Shown piece by piece: positions 9,228-18,167 of a stretch of DNA of 55,896 bases. Made by a program: the position numbers and the translations under genes. The stretch comes from an uncultured Prevotella sp. (GTDB lineage: Bacteria; Bacteroidota; Bacteroidia; Bacteroidales; Bacteroidaceae): assembly GCA_934254985.1 (NCBI GenBank), contig CAKQMS010000016.1, forward strand, positions 1-55,896. The letters run 5' to 3'. The number at the start of each line of letters is the position of its first letter. Position 1 is the first letter of the stretch. Below the pieces are notes generated by a model, which saw only the letters and a program-made list of their open reading frames with translations, searched no databases and was not told the DNA's origin.

Positions 9228-11990
9228 TTAATGCGCCTCCAACCAGTTGTTTCCCCATCCGGCATCAGCTACGAGTGGCACACTCATGATGTATGCCTGC
9301 TCCATCTCATGCTTTACGATTTTTTCAACCTTCTCTTTCTCCTCTGGATATACGGAGAAGTTGAGTTCGTCGTGTACCTGCAGAATCATCTTTGAGCGAA
9401 TTCCTTCTTCGGCAAATCGACGATGGATGCGTATCATGGCAACCTTAATGATGTCTGCCTCAGAGCCTTGTATAGGAGCGTTGATGGCATTGCGTTCGGC
9501 AAAACCACGTACGGTACCGTTCTTAGAGTTGATATCTGGCAGATAGCGACGGCGCTTGAAGATAGTCTCGGCATAGCCTTTTTCGCTTGCCGATTGTTTA
9601 GCTTTTTCCATGTATTCGTGCACCTTTGGGAAGGTAACGAAATAGTCTTCGATGAGCTGTTTAGCCTCTCTATTGTCTATTTCCATACGTTGTGCCAAGC
9701 CATAGGCTGTTATGCCATAGATGATACCGAAGTTGGCTTGCTTTGCCTTCTTGCGTTGTGTGCTTGTAACGTCGGCAATATCCTCATGGTATATCTTTGC
9801 TGCTGTGGCAGTATGGATGTCGTGACCCTCGCGGAAGGCAGCTATCATATTCTCGTCGCCTGATAGGTGAGCCATGATGCGAAGCTCTATCTGGCTGTAG
9901 TCGGCAGAGAAGAATAGGCAGCCAGGCTCTGCTACAAAACACTTGCGGATTTCCTTTCCATCATCGTCGCGAACAGGAATGTTCTGAAGGTTAGGATCGC
10001 TCGACGATAAGCGACCTGTGGCTGTAACTGCTTGATTAAAAGATGTATGTATGCGACCTGTCTTAGGATTAATAAGTTTTGGAAGTGCCTCTACGTAGGT
10101 GCCAAGCAACTTCTTCAGACCGCGATAAGCCAAGATGTCGTCAATGATAGGAGCCTTAGAGCGTAGCGACTGCAGTACCTCTTCGCTTGTGACATACTGT
10201 CCTGTCTTAGTCTTCTTTGGCTTTTCCATAATCTGCATTTTGCCAAAGAGTATGTCGCCAACCTGCTTTGGCGAAGCGATATTGAATTTTTCGCCAGCCA
10301 ACTCATATATATGACTCTCCAACTTCTGCATACGCTCGTTGAAAGTCTTAGCAGTTTCAGCCAAGGCGTCAGTATCGAGACAAACGCCATTCATCTCCAT
10401 TTCGGCAAGAACCGGAACCAATGGCATTTCGATATTCCAGAACAAGTCTTCGCCATCTACCTCTTTGAGTTTTGGTTCAAGAACATTTTTTAGTCGGAGG
10501 GTGATGTCGGCATCTTCGGCTGCATATTCATATATGTCTTTAGGGTCAAGGTCGCGCATCGACTTTTGTGATTTGCCCTTGGCGCCAATTAGCTCATCTA
10601 TGTGGATGGTCTTATAGTTGAGATAGATCTCTGCCATGTAGTCCATGTTGTGACGAAGTTCTGGCTGGATGATATAATGAGCGAGCATGGTGTCGAACAT
10701 TTTACCTTGAAGGCGGATACCATAGTTCATCAACACCTCGTAGTCGTACTTGATGTTTTGTCCAACTTTGAGGATTTCCGGGTTTTCATATATCGGTTTA
10801 AAGAACGAAAGGATTTTTAACGCTTCTTCACGATTGCTTGGAATAGGCACATAGTAAGCCTTATTTTCCTCTACAGCGAAGCTCAATCCTACCAATTCTG
10901 CATCGATAGTTGACGTAGAAGTTGTTTCTGTATCTAAACAAATAAACTCTTTTGTATTAAAAAGCTCACAAAGATTTAAGAAACCTTCCTCTGTATCAAT
11001 GAGTTGATAGTCGTGAGGATGGGTTTTAATGTCTTCGAGACTTGAATTTTCAAACAAATCTTGCCCGTCGGGCGTGTATTCTTCAAAGAGAGAGAGCTGG
11101 GCATTAGGTGATTTTTGCTTCTTTTCACCTTTATTAAGAAACTTGTCTAATAGGCTCTTAAACTCAAGTTCGTTGAAGAGTTTTGTTAATTTGTCAGGGT
11201 TAGGCTCTACAACTTTCAGTTCATCGAGATTAAGGTCGACAGGAACATCGGTTCTTATCGTTGCCAAGAATTTCGACATCTTGATATCGTCGACAGCTGC
11301 TTCGATCTTTTCACGAAGTTTACCTTTCACCTCTGATGAGCGATTGATGAGTTCTTCGACAGAGCCAAACTCATTGATGAGTTTTGCTGCAGTTTTCTCG
11401 CCCACACCAGGGCAGCCAGGGAAGTTGTCTGCCTTGTCGCCCATGAGAGCCAACAAGTCTTTCACCTGCTCAGGAGTCTTCACTCCATATTTTTCCTCTA
11501 TTTCTTTAGAGCCAATAATATCGTAGCCACCACCATGACGAGGGCGATACATCATCACGTTGTCGCTAATTAGCTGACCATAGTCTTTATCGGGTGTGAG
11601 CATATATGTTTCTATGCCCATTTGACCAGCCTTTGTGGCGAGAGTTCCGATAACGTCGTCAGCCTCGAAACCTTCACATTGCAAGATTGGAATGTTGAAA
11701 GCGTCGAGCAATTCTTTTATTATTGGTACTGCCAGGCGGATATCTTCAGGAGTTTCTTCGCGTTGAGCTTTATACTCAGGGAAAGCTTCGTGGCGGAAGG
11801 TTTTGCCAAGGTCGAAAGCCACTCCGAGGTGAGTAGGGTGCTCCTTGGTTATTATCTCGTTGAGGGTATTGCAAAAGCCCAAAATGGCAGATGTATTTAG
11901 TCCCTTAGAATTGATGCGAGGTGTACGGATGAATGCATAATAAGCCCTGTATATCAAGGCATAAGCATCCAATAAGAATAATTTGTTCAT
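9228..11990 (-). CDS. polA: DNA polymerase I
   Basis: This encodes 920 residues, the expected length for a full three-domain enzyme used in repair and Okazaki fragment processing. The N-terminal 5'-nuclease domain opens with LFLLDAYALIYRAYYAF and has the helix-hairpin region GCPGVGEKTAAKL. The 3'-5' exonuclease looks active: DTETTSTST (about residue 370), NIKYDYEVL and YAAEDADITL carry the acidic residues. Polymerase motif A is FSADYSQIELR and motif C is QVHDELNF. I chose the ATG giving MNKLFLLDAY; the frame extends 27 codons further upstream but that stretch overlaps the divergent promoter of the polyprenyl synthetase gene and is not family-like. Confidence 0.97.
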   Translation of the reverse strand: MNKLFLLDAYALIYRAYYAFIRTPRINSKGLNTSAILGFCNTLNEIITKEHPTHLGVAFDLGKTFRHEAFPEYKAQREETPEDIRLAVPIIKELLDAFNIPILQCEGFEADDVIGTLATKAGQMGIETYMLTPDKDYGQLISDNVMMYRPRHGGGYDIIGSKEIEEKYGVKTPEQVKDLLALMGDKADNFPGCPGVGEKTAAKLINEFGSVEELINRSSEVKGKLREKIEAAVDDIKMSKFLATIRTDVPVDLNLDELKVVEPNPDKLTKLFNELEFKSLLDKFLNKGEKKQKSPNAQLSLFEEYTPDGQDLFENSSLEDIKTHPHDYQLIDTEEGFLNLCELFNTKEFICLDTETTSTSTIDAELVGLSFAVEENKAYYVPIPSNREEALKILSFFKPIYENPEILKVGQNIKYDYEVLMNYGIRLQGKMFDTMLAHYIIQPELRHNMDYMAEIYLNYKTIHIDELIGAKGKSQKSMRDLDPKDIYEYAAEDADITLRLKNVLEPKLKEVDGEDLFWNIEMPLVPVLAEMEMNGVCLDTDALAETAKTFNERMQKLESHIYELAGEKFNIASPKQVGDILFGKMQIMEKPKKTKTGQYVTSEEVLQSLRSKAPIIDDILAYRGLKKLLGTYVEALPKLINPKTGRIHTSFNQAVTATGRLSSSDPNLQNIPVRDDDGKEIRKCFVAEPGCLFFSADYSQIELRIMAHLSGDENMIAAFREGHDIHTATAAKIYHEDIADVTSTQRKKAKQANFGIIYGITAYGLAQRMEIDNREAKQLIEDYFVTFPKVHEYMEKAKQSASEKGYAETIFKRRRYLPDINSKNGTVRGFAERNAINAPIQGSEADIIKVAMIRIHRRFAEEGIRSKMILQVHDELNFSVYPEEKEKVEKIVKHEMEQAYIMSVPLVADAGWGNNWLEAH

Positions 11991-12025
11991 AAAAAGCTGT
12001 TTATTTGCGGTAAAATTACTAAAAA

Positions 12026-12057
12026 ATTGCGACATTTGCCGATTTTTCACTAATTTT
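12026..12057 (+). promoter_or_regulatory. Promoter of the polyprenyl synthetase gene
   Basis: TTG (12026-12028), 21 bases, TAATTTTG (12050-12057). It lies in the 85-base gap between the divergent polA and prenyl synthetase starts. Confidence 0.65.
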
Positions 12058-12075
12058 GTATCAAATTTCATCTCT

Positions 12076-13053
12076 ATGGATTATATATCTAAAATCAAGA
12101 AACCCATAACAGGAGATTTGGATGACTTTATAGCGATGTTTAATGAAACATTGAGTCATTCTAACGGATTGTTGTCGCAGGCATTAGACCACATTAAGAA
12201 CCGTGGCGGTAAGCGCATGCGTCCTATGCTTATATTGCTGATAGCCAAGGCTTTTGGCGAGATAACAGATGTTACCCAACGTTCGGCAGTAGGTCTGGAA
12301 CTTCTGCATACAGCCAGTCTTGTTCACGACGATGTAGTTGACGAAAGTTCGCAGCGCAGAGGACAAGCGAGCGTTAATGCTACCTATGATAATAAGGTGG
12401 CAGTACTTGTTGGCGACTATATTTTGTCTACAGCCTTGCTAAATGTTTCGCTCACAGGTTCGCAGGATATTGTTTCTTATCTTGCTCGCTTGGGTCAGAC
12501 CTTGTCGAATGGCGAAATTCTGCAGCTCACCAACATTAGCAACCAGGAGATTTCTGAGGAAGTCTACTACGATGTTATAAGGCAGAAGACCGCTGCTTTG
12601 TTTGAAGCTTGTGCCGGTATTGGTGCTCTTTCGGTTGGCGTTGATAGCGAAAAGGTAGAGGCTGCCAAGCGATTTGGTAGTAATATTGGTGTAATTTTCC
12701 AGATAAGAGACGATATTTTCGACTATTTTGATTCGCCAGAGATAGGTAAGCCTACAGGTAATGATATGACAGAGGGAAAGCTCACATTACCAGTTATTTA
12801 CGCACTTAATTCCACTCAGGATGCAGTGATGATGAAGTTGGCATTCAAGGTTAAAGAGGGTGGTGTTTCTGCTGAAGAAATCTCTACATTAGTTCGCTTT
12901 GCCATTGATAATGGTGGTATTGAATATGCAGAGAAGAGAATGAAGCAATTTCATGACGAATGTCTCGGTTTTATTGAACATTATATCGCTGATGACGATA
13001 TCAAAGAATCGCTAAAAGCTTATCTTGATTTTGTGATAGAACGCAAGCTATAA
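12076..13053 (+). CDS. Polyprenyl diphosphate synthase
   Basis: This encodes 325 residues, normal for a trans-prenyltransferase that elongates allylic diphosphates with isopentenyl diphosphate, usually for the menaquinone side chain. Both aspartate-rich motifs are intact: LVHDDVVDESSQRRG and QIRDDIFDYFD. The GGKRMRPML block near the N-terminus binds isopentenyl diphosphate. The frame continues 31 codons upstream, but that part contains the promoter, so I start at MDYISKIKKP. Long-chain (octaprenyl-like) product is likely by family but the chain length cannot be fixed here. A strong terminator follows. A menaquinone role fits the fumarate reductase operon in this window. Confidence 0.93.
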   Translation: MDYISKIKKPITGDLDDFIAMFNETLSHSNGLLSQALDHIKNRGGKRMRPMLILLIAKAFGEITDVTQRSAVGLELLHTASLVHDDVVDESSQRRGQASVNATYDNKVAVLVGDYILSTALLNVSLTGSQDIVSYLARLGQTLSNGEILQLTNISNQEISEEVYYDVIRQKTAALFEACAGIGALSVGVDSEKVEAAKRFGSNIGVIFQIRDDIFDYFDSPEIGKPTGNDMTEGKLTLPVIYALNSTQDAVMMKLAFKVKEGGVSAEEISTLVRFAIDNGGIEYAEKRMKQFHDECLGFIEHYIADDDIKESLKAYLDFVIERKL

Positions 13054-13060
13054 TAAATAA

Positions 13061-13095
13061 AAAAGCCATCGAAAGTAGTTGCTTTCGATGGCTTT
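13061..13095. terminator. Terminator between polyprenyl synthase and deoC
   Basis: Stem GCCATCGAAAG / CTTTCGATGGC flanked by A and T runs on both sides, so it can work in both directions between the convergent genes. Confidence 0.85.
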
Positions 13096-13118
13096 GTTCT
13101 TTTACAAAGGTGGGAGAT

Positions 13119-14027
13119 TTAGAAGAATTTCACCTCTTTGCCTTCTATTTCGCTAAGCAATAGGTTAGCGAGGCGGCTTGTGCCAAGGCGGAGCCACTTG
13201 TTAGTGAGCCATTTTTCGCCCAGAACCTCTTTAACTATTGTGTAGTATGTAATTGCATCCATAACGGTATTAATGCCTCCTGCAGGCTTAAAACCTATCT
13301 GTATGCCTGTTTCATCGTAGTATTCCTTAATGGCCTGACACATCACGTAAGCAGCCTCTGGAGTAGCTGAAACCTTCTCCTTGCCAGTAGATGTCTTGAT
13401 ATAGTCGGCACCAGCATACATAGAGAGCAAAGAAGCCTTCTTGATGTTGCTTGCAGTAACGATATCGCCAGTTTCGAGGATCACCTTCATAGCCTTATCG
13501 CCACAAGTAGCCTTAAGCTCCTGAATGTCGTCGCATACGCCCTCGTAGTCGCCCTGAAGGAACTTGCCTACAGGCATCACGATATCAATCTCGTCAGCGC
13601 CATCTTTGATAGCCAATGCTGTCTCGGCAACCTTGACCTCGATAAGTGCCTGAGAAGAAGGGAAAGAGCCTGATACGCAAGCGATATTTACGCCGTCAAC
13701 CTCAAGAGTGTCCTTAACAACCTCGGCAAAGCAAGGATATACGCAGATAGTAGCGATATGTGGGAGGTTAGGATACTGCTCGTCGAACTGGTTTACCTTC
13801 TCTGTGAAAGCCATTACGCTAACGTCGGAGTCGGTAGTCTTCAATGTTGTCAATTCGATGCTACCGAAGAGGAACTTCTTAACATCGAGATTGTCGTTCT
13901 CAGGAACCTTTTCTGTGATAATCTTCTTAACTGCCTCGCGAACATCGTTGTCGTCGATGTTGGTGTTGTATTTAGCCAAAGCTTCTTCGTATTTGCTCAA
14001 GCTTGGCTTGTTTTCTGTTGTTGTCAT
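13119..14027 (-). CDS. deoC: Deoxyribose-phosphate aldolase
   Basis: This encodes 302 residues. The enzyme splits 2-deoxyribose 5-phosphate into glyceraldehyde 3-phosphate and acetaldehyde in deoxynucleoside catabolism. The active-site block ADYIKTSTGK carries the Schiff-base lysine, and GADEIDIVMPVG and GFKPAGGI are further family blocks; the lysine of GFKPAGG is the second catalytic lysine. It is longer than the roughly 220-260 residue enzymes, with about 50 extra N-terminal residues, as in the larger Bacteroidetes form. It starts 7 bases after the MazG-like gene ends, and is the last gene of a dtd-mazG-deoC unit. Confidence 0.95.
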   Translation of the reverse strand: MTTTENKPSLSKYEEALAKYNTNIDDNDVREAVKKIITEKVPENDNLDVKKFLFGSIELTTLKTTDSDVSVMAFTEKVNQFDEQYPNLPHIATICVYPCFAEVVKDTLEVDGVNIACVSGSFPSSQALIEVKVAETALAIKDGADEIDIVMPVGKFLQGDYEGVCDDIQELKATCGDKAMKVILETGDIVTASNIKKASLLSMYAGADYIKTSTGKEKVSATPEAAYVMCQAIKEYYDETGIQIGFKPAGGINTVMDAITYYTIVKEVLGEKWLTNKWLRLGTSRLANLLLSEIEGKEVKFF

Positions 14028-14034
14028 AACTAAT

Positions 14035-14382
14035 TTATTTTTTAAGTTTCACATTGTTAATATGTCTATTACTGTCTCTTTTTGTCTTCTTTTCGAAGCT
14101 CTTGCGCATCTCTTCCGTTAGGTCTACGCCTGTTTGGTTTGCCAAGCAGGTTAATACCCACAGAACATCAGCCATTTCCTCGCCCAGATTAGGCTTTTCG
14201 CCCTCTTTAAAGCTCTGTTCGCCGTATTGGCGGGCAATGATGCGAGCAAGTTCTCCTACTTCCTCTGTGAGGCAAGCCATGTTTGTCAGTTCGTTGAAAT
14301 ACCTAACTCCATAGGTCTTTATCCATTCGTCAACCATCTGCTGAAGGTTGCGTAGGGTAGTGTTGTCGTTAACTTCCATCAT
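14035..14382 (-). CDS. MazG-like nucleotide pyrophosphohydrolase
   Basis: This encodes 115 residues and belongs to the all-alpha NTP pyrophosphatase superfamily, which hydrolyses (d)NTPs to monophosphate and pyrophosphate. The metal-binding acidic motifs are visible: CLTEEVGELARIIAR supplies the ExxE part and GEEMADVLWVLTCLANQ the ExxD part. It is a single-domain form, shorter than full MazG. It sits 7 bases after dtd and 7 bases before deoC, so the three are almost certainly one transcript. Two adjacent ATG codons are possible starts (14382 or 14379). A house-cleaning role is inferred from family. Confidence 0.9.
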   Translation of the reverse strand: MMEVNDNTTLRNLQQMVDEWIKTYGVRYFNELTNMACLTEEVGELARIIARQYGEQSFKEGEKPNLGEEMADVLWVLTCLANQTGVDLTEEMRKSFEKKTKRDSNRHINNVKLKK

Positions 14383-14389
14383 AGCTTGG

Positions 14390-14842
14390 CTATTCTTTGT
14401 TTTTGCTGTCCATACATATCGTCACAGGACCATCGTTGATGAGTTCAACCTTCATATCAGCGCCAAACTCGCCTGTGCCAACCTCTTTTCCAAGAGCTTC
14501 CGACAGCTGCTTACAAAATAGATTATAAAGTGGTATAGAATGTTCATGTTTTGCTGCTCTAAACCAGCTTGGGCGGTTGCCTTTTTTATAGCTTGCAAAG
14601 AGCGTAAACTGCGAAATCACTAATATTTCTCCATCAATACTCTTGATGTCGCAGTTCATAACATGATTTTCATCGTCAAATATTCTCAATCCTATGGTTT
14701 TGCGTACGAGCCAATCAACATCCTGCTCGTTGTCTGCATCTTCTATGCCCACAAGGATGAGCATGCCTTGTCCGATTTCTGATTTTATTTCCTCATTTAT
14801 GGTCACAGAAGCCCTCTGAACCCTCTGAATTACTATTCTCAT
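14390..14842 (-). CDS. dtd: D-aminoacyl-tRNA deacylase
   Basis: This 150-residue cytosolic enzyme removes D-amino acids (and glycine mischarged on tRNA-Ala) from tRNA. The opening MRIVIQRVQRASVTI is typical. The active-site segments SQFTLFASYKKGNRPSW and the C-terminal NDGPVTICMDS (the conserved Gly-Pro motif region) are present. Length is standard. It is the first gene of the dtd-mazG-deoC unit; the AT-rich gap upstream of it also holds the start of a candidate noncoding RNA on the other strand. Confidence 0.97.
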   Translation of the reverse strand: MRIVIQRVQRASVTINEEIKSEIGQGMLILVGIEDADNEQDVDWLVRKTIGLRIFDDENHVMNCDIKSIDGEILVISQFTLFASYKKGNRPSWFRAAKHEHSIPLYNLFCKQLSEALGKEVGTGEFGADMKVELINDGPVTICMDSKNKE

Positions 14843-14904
14843 TACCGATTTTTGCTACAAAGTTACCTTTTTTTCTGATATTCACAAATTTTTAGCCTTA
14901 TTTC

Positions 14905-14935
14905 TTTGTAGTTTTGGATATTAATTGTATCTTTG
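14905..14935 (+). promoter_or_regulatory. Strong promoter for a candidate small RNA
   Basis: TTTG (14905-14908), 19 bases, TATCTTTG (14928-14935). There is no open reading frame downstream, but an excellent terminator lies about 220 bases on. Confidence 0.7.
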
Positions 14936-14941
14936 CCAACG

Positions 14942-15166
14942 TAAAGAAGTAGGTATAACAGATATGTTACACCCATTCATTTGAATTTCATATAGAAATA
15001 AAGATATTTTTTTGTCTTTCCTAGTGAGGAATAGACAAGATAAAAGCACTTGAGTATTAGTTTGAGTTGAATCATTCCGCTCGTGAGAGTATTATGACTT
15101 CGTTATTAATTTGCAAAAATTATAAGTTAGAGAAATCCTAGTCGCGAGACTGGGATTTCTTTTTTG
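14942..15166 (+). ncRNA. Candidate structured noncoding RNA, possibly 6S-like
   Basis: About 225 bases are bounded by a consensus promoter and a 13-base-pair terminator stem (15131-15160, AGAAATCCTAGTC / GACTGGGATTTCT) followed by T6. No open frame fills it. Inside is a long apical hairpin, TTGTCTTTCCT AGTG AGGAATAGACAA, with one bulge. The ends can pair through GAAGT and ACTTC, and a small CTC-GT-GAG hairpin lies on the 3' side. That layout of closing stem, open region with a 3' hairpin and long apical stem is what 6S RNAs have, and the Bacteroidales-1 motif has been linked to 6S. Identity is inference; a covariance-model search would decide. Confidence 0.5.
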
Positions 15167-15331
15167 TATTTACCCCTCTTTTCTTTTCTCCTTTAGTGTA
15201 TGAAATAGGTTATGAGGTTTGGGAATTACCTTAGTTTAATTGGTTTTTCATGTGAAAAAGAATAGGTTTCTATAAACTGAATAATAGTCATTTTACAATC
15301 GCAAAAAACGCTGTTAAGCTTGCTGAAAAAT

Positions 15332-15397
15332 GAAGCAGGCTTCGTAGGCAAATGAAGCCTGCTTCGTTGGCGATTGAAGTAGGCTTCGTTGACCGAC
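15332..15397. repeat. Three tandem 22-base dyad units
   Basis: Units start at 15332, 15354 and 15376. Each begins with a small palindrome: GAAGCAGGCTTC, GAAGCCTGCTTC, GAAGTAGGCTTC. Units one and two are also inverted complements of each other. They lie in the 712-base gap between dtd and uvrC. Apart from the candidate RNA, this array and the next hairpin, I see nothing else in that gap. Confidence 0.75.
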
Positions 15398-15413
15398 TAA
15401 CCTCTGTTAGTCG
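15394..15413. repeat. Perfect 8-base-pair hairpin beside the dyad array
   Basis: CGACTAAC CTCT GTTAGTCG directly abuts the third 22-base unit. It has no T run, so it does not look like a terminator. Confidence 0.55.
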
Positions 15414-15554
15414 AAAGGGGAAGTTGATAGCGCTATTTTGTGCAATAGCTTTCTAAGGTGTGAGAAGTTGTATTATTCAACTATTTCTTTATATTTGTTT
15501 TGTATGACTATTATGTAAATACTTGTATATCAAGTAGATACGCTTAATCTCTTT

Positions 15555-17396
15555 CTAATTCTTGGCAAAGTGATTGAATATAATCTCTGCCTTTGCGGCA
15601 CCTATACTCTCTTGCAGTTCTTCTATAGTTAAGCTTTTGATCTTTTTTATAGTCTTGAACTGCTTTAAAAGCGCTTCTTTAGTCTTTGGTCCTATACCCT
15701 TAATGTCGTCAAGTTCGCTATGCAAAGCACTCTTGCTGCGCTTGTCGCGATGGAAGGTTATGGCGTAGCGGTGAACCTCGTCTTGTATGTTGGTGAGAAC
15801 CTTAAATAGTTCGCTTTTTATGTCTATTCCAATAGTCTGAGGAGGGTAGCCAAAGAGTAGTTCGTTGGTGCGATGTCGGTCGTCTTTAGCCAGTCCTGCA
15901 ATAGGAATTTGTAAGCCTAATTCTCCCACAACAACCTCTCTTACGCAGTCCATTTGACCCTTGCCACCATCAGTAATAATGAGGTCGGGAAGGGTTTCTC
16001 CTTCCTCTACCATGCGTGAATATCTACGTCTCACAACCTCCTGCATAGAGGCGTAGTCGTCAGGTCCTACAACCGTCTTGATGTTGTATTTACGATAGTC
16101 TTTCTTGCTTGGTTTCATAGCCTTGAAGACCACGCAACCTGCCACAGGATCAGAACCGGAGATGTTGGAATTATCAAAGCATTCAATATGATATGGCATC
16201 TTTTCCATACCTAATTTAGTCTGTAATTCCTTCATTAACCTTACTGATTTCTGTTCTGGGTTTAGCTTCTCAGCTTGCTTTAAGCGGTCGAATTTATACT
16301 GCTTTCCATTCATTTGCGACAGCTCCAAGAGGTGTTTTTTGTCGCCTCGTTGCGGTATTATAAAGGCTGCGTCACGTATCTTCCAGTCAAGCTCAAACGG
16401 TACTAAAATCTCTTTAGAAGTGCTTCCGAAGCGCTCTCTAATCTCTGGAATAGCCATCAAAAGCAGTTCTTGGTCGGTCTCGTTTAGCTTGCGCTTATAC
16501 TCATACGTAAAGCTCTGGTTTATAGTACCGTTTTTAACGTGGATATAGTTGATAAAAGCTATTTTGTTAGCATCATCGTCGGTTATGGTAAACACATCAA
16601 CATCAGCAATAGTATAGCTTACAACCTCGCTCTTAGAAACATAATTTTCGAGCAAAAGATACTTTCTTTTTAGCTCTTCAGCCTCCTCAAACTTCAGTTC
16701 TTCAGCCTTCTTTTGCATCTCTGCAAACAGCCATTCGCCAAGCTCACGAGTGTTTCCGCGTAGTACTTCTTTTATCAATCTCACGTTCTCCATATACTCT
16801 TCGCGGCTTTGTTTTCCTATGCAGCAGCCCAAACAATTATGTATATGATATTCCAGGCAAGGCTTATATTTACCTGCAGAAATACCCTCAGAAGTTATAG
16901 TTTGATTGCATTTACGAGGCTTAAAAACCTTTGCTATAAGGTCGAGAATGTTGTACATGCTACCAAGATGGCTGTAGGGGCCATAATAAGTGCCGAATTT
17001 GCGGTTTATGGTACGCGTTTTAAACACACGAGGGAACGGCTCGTTGGTTACGCAGATGCTTGGATAGGTTTTACCATCTTTAAGTAGGATGTTATAACGC
17101 GGATTATACTTCTTTATAAGAGAATTCTCCAACAAGAGAGCATCTTCTTCGCTATTTACTACAGTATAGCTTATGTCTTCGATTTTAGATACCAGCACAC
17201 GAGTCTTGTATCGGTCTACTTCCTTCAAAAAATAGCTCGATACACGCTTTTTTAGGTTCTTTGCCTTGCCTACATATATTATTTCATGGTTTTCGTCATA
17301 ATATTGGTAGCTGCCAGGTTTCTCTGGCATACTGCTCACGATATTCTTTAATCGTTCAAGGCGTTGTTCCTTTGTTTCTTTCTCTGTGCTCGCCAT
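15555..17396 (-). CDS. uvrC: Excinuclease ABC subunit C
   Basis: This encodes 613 residues, the normal UvrC length. UvrC makes both incisions around bulky DNA lesions with UvrA and UvrB. The GIY-YIG nuclease domain comes first (MPEKPGSYQYYDEN followed by IIYVGKAKNLKKRV), then the UvrB-binding region rich in charged residues around 200-240, then the RNase H-like second nuclease (HIECFDNSNISG, DLIITDGGKGQM), and finally tandem helix-hairpin-helix motifs (ELDDIKGIGPKTKEALLKQF). A cysteine-rich stretch (about CLEYHIHNCLGCC) matches the region where UvrC proteins have been reported to carry an iron-sulfur cluster. The start codon is the first ATG of the family-like region. Confidence 0.97.
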   Translation of the reverse strand: MASTEKETKEQRLERLKNIVSSMPEKPGSYQYYDENHEIIYVGKAKNLKKRVSSYFLKEVDRYKTRVLVSKIEDISYTVVNSEEDALLLENSLIKKYNPRYNILLKDGKTYPSICVTNEPFPRVFKTRTINRKFGTYYGPYSHLGSMYNILDLIAKVFKPRKCNQTITSEGISAGKYKPCLEYHIHNCLGCCIGKQSREEYMENVRLIKEVLRGNTRELGEWLFAEMQKKAEELKFEEAEELKRKYLLLENYVSKSEVVSYTIADVDVFTITDDDANKIAFINYIHVKNGTINQSFTYEYKRKLNETDQELLLMAIPEIRERFGSTSKEILVPFELDWKIRDAAFIIPQRGDKKHLLELSQMNGKQYKFDRLKQAEKLNPEQKSVRLMKELQTKLGMEKMPYHIECFDNSNISGSDPVAGCVVFKAMKPSKKDYRKYNIKTVVGPDDYASMQEVVRRRYSRMVEEGETLPDLIITDGGKGQMDCVREVVVGELGLQIPIAGLAKDDRHRTNELLFGYPPQTIGIDIKSELFKVLTNIQDEVHRYAITFHRDKRSKSALHSELDDIKGIGPKTKEALLKQFKTIKKIKSLTIEELQESIGAAKAEIIFNHFAKN

Positions 17397-17530
17397 AGGA
17401 CTTGTGGAATTAAATTAAAATGAGGTTTAAGCTGTCTATAATATATATGGTATAGTATATAGGTGCTATGTTGGATGCTATCTACTATCTATACCTATAT
17501 AGCTCGTTGAATCTATGCTATAAATAAAAA

Positions 17531-17563
17531 AGAGTGCCCGTTTCACGTGAAACAGGGCACTCT
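17531..17563 (-). terminator. Terminator of apt with a parS-like palindrome as its top
   Basis: AGAGTGCCC and GGGCACTCT form a 9-base-pair stem enclosing GTTTCACGTGAAAC, which is itself a 14-base palindrome. On the minus strand the stem is followed by T6, so it terminates apt. Bases 17539-17554 match the ParB site TGTTTCACGTGAAACA at 15 of 16 positions. Confidence 0.8.
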
Positions 17564-17578
17564 ATATGTTGCTGTAAA

Positions 17579-18109
17579 TCAGAATTTAAGCAAAGATGTA
17601 ACTTCAATATCTTTATCGAAGATATCGCGACTGTTAGGGAACTCTTCGTGAAGCTCTATAATGAAGTTGCAATATATCTTCTTTGGGTTGAATTTACGAA
17701 CTAAGTCGCATGCTGCTTTCATTGTGCCGCCTGTAGCAAGAAGGTCGTCGTGTAGTAAAACCACGTCGTCTTCGGAAATTGCATCCTTATGGATTTCGAT
17801 GGTGTCGATACCATATTCTTTTGCGTAGCTCATCTGAACTGTGTCGCAAGGCAACTTGCCAGGCTTACGACATAGTACGATTCCGGCATTTAATCTTAGA
17901 GCGAGGGCGCTCGACATAACGAAGCCGCGGCTCTCGATTCCTACGATTTTTGTTACGCCTTTATCTTTGTAGAGGTCGTACATTTCGTCGGTGATTACCT
18001 TAAGGCATTCGGCGCTCTTGAATAGGGTTGTTACGTCTCTAAAGTTAACACCTTTGATAGGCCAGTCTGGAATGCATCTAAGGTTGTCTAACAATAACTG
18101 GTTGTTCAT
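17579..18109 (-). CDS. apt: Adenine phosphoribosyltransferase
   Basis: This 176-residue cytosolic enzyme converts adenine and PRPP to AMP in purine salvage. The PRPP-binding loop is VVLLHDDLLATGGTM and the N-terminal block IRCIPDWPIKGVNFRD-like region (RCIPDWPIKGVNFRD) is typical of Apt. The adenine-site region KIVGIESRGFVM is also present. Length is normal. The gene is flanked on both sides by parS-like palindromes, one of which forms the top of its terminator. It lies between mnmG upstream and uvrC downstream on the same strand. Confidence 0.97.
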   Translation of the reverse strand: MNNQLLLDNLRCIPDWPIKGVNFRDVTTLFKSAECLKVITDEMYDLYKDKGVTKIVGIESRGFVMSSALALRLNAGIVLCRKPGKLPCDTVQMSYAKEYGIDTIEIHKDAISEDDVVLLHDDLLATGGTMKAACDLVRKFNPKKIYCNFIIELHEEFPNSRDIFDKDIEVTSLLKF

Positions 18110-18167
18110 CTTTTAAGTTATACTTTAATTATTAAAATGTTTATTATCAACTGTTTGTATTGTTTGT

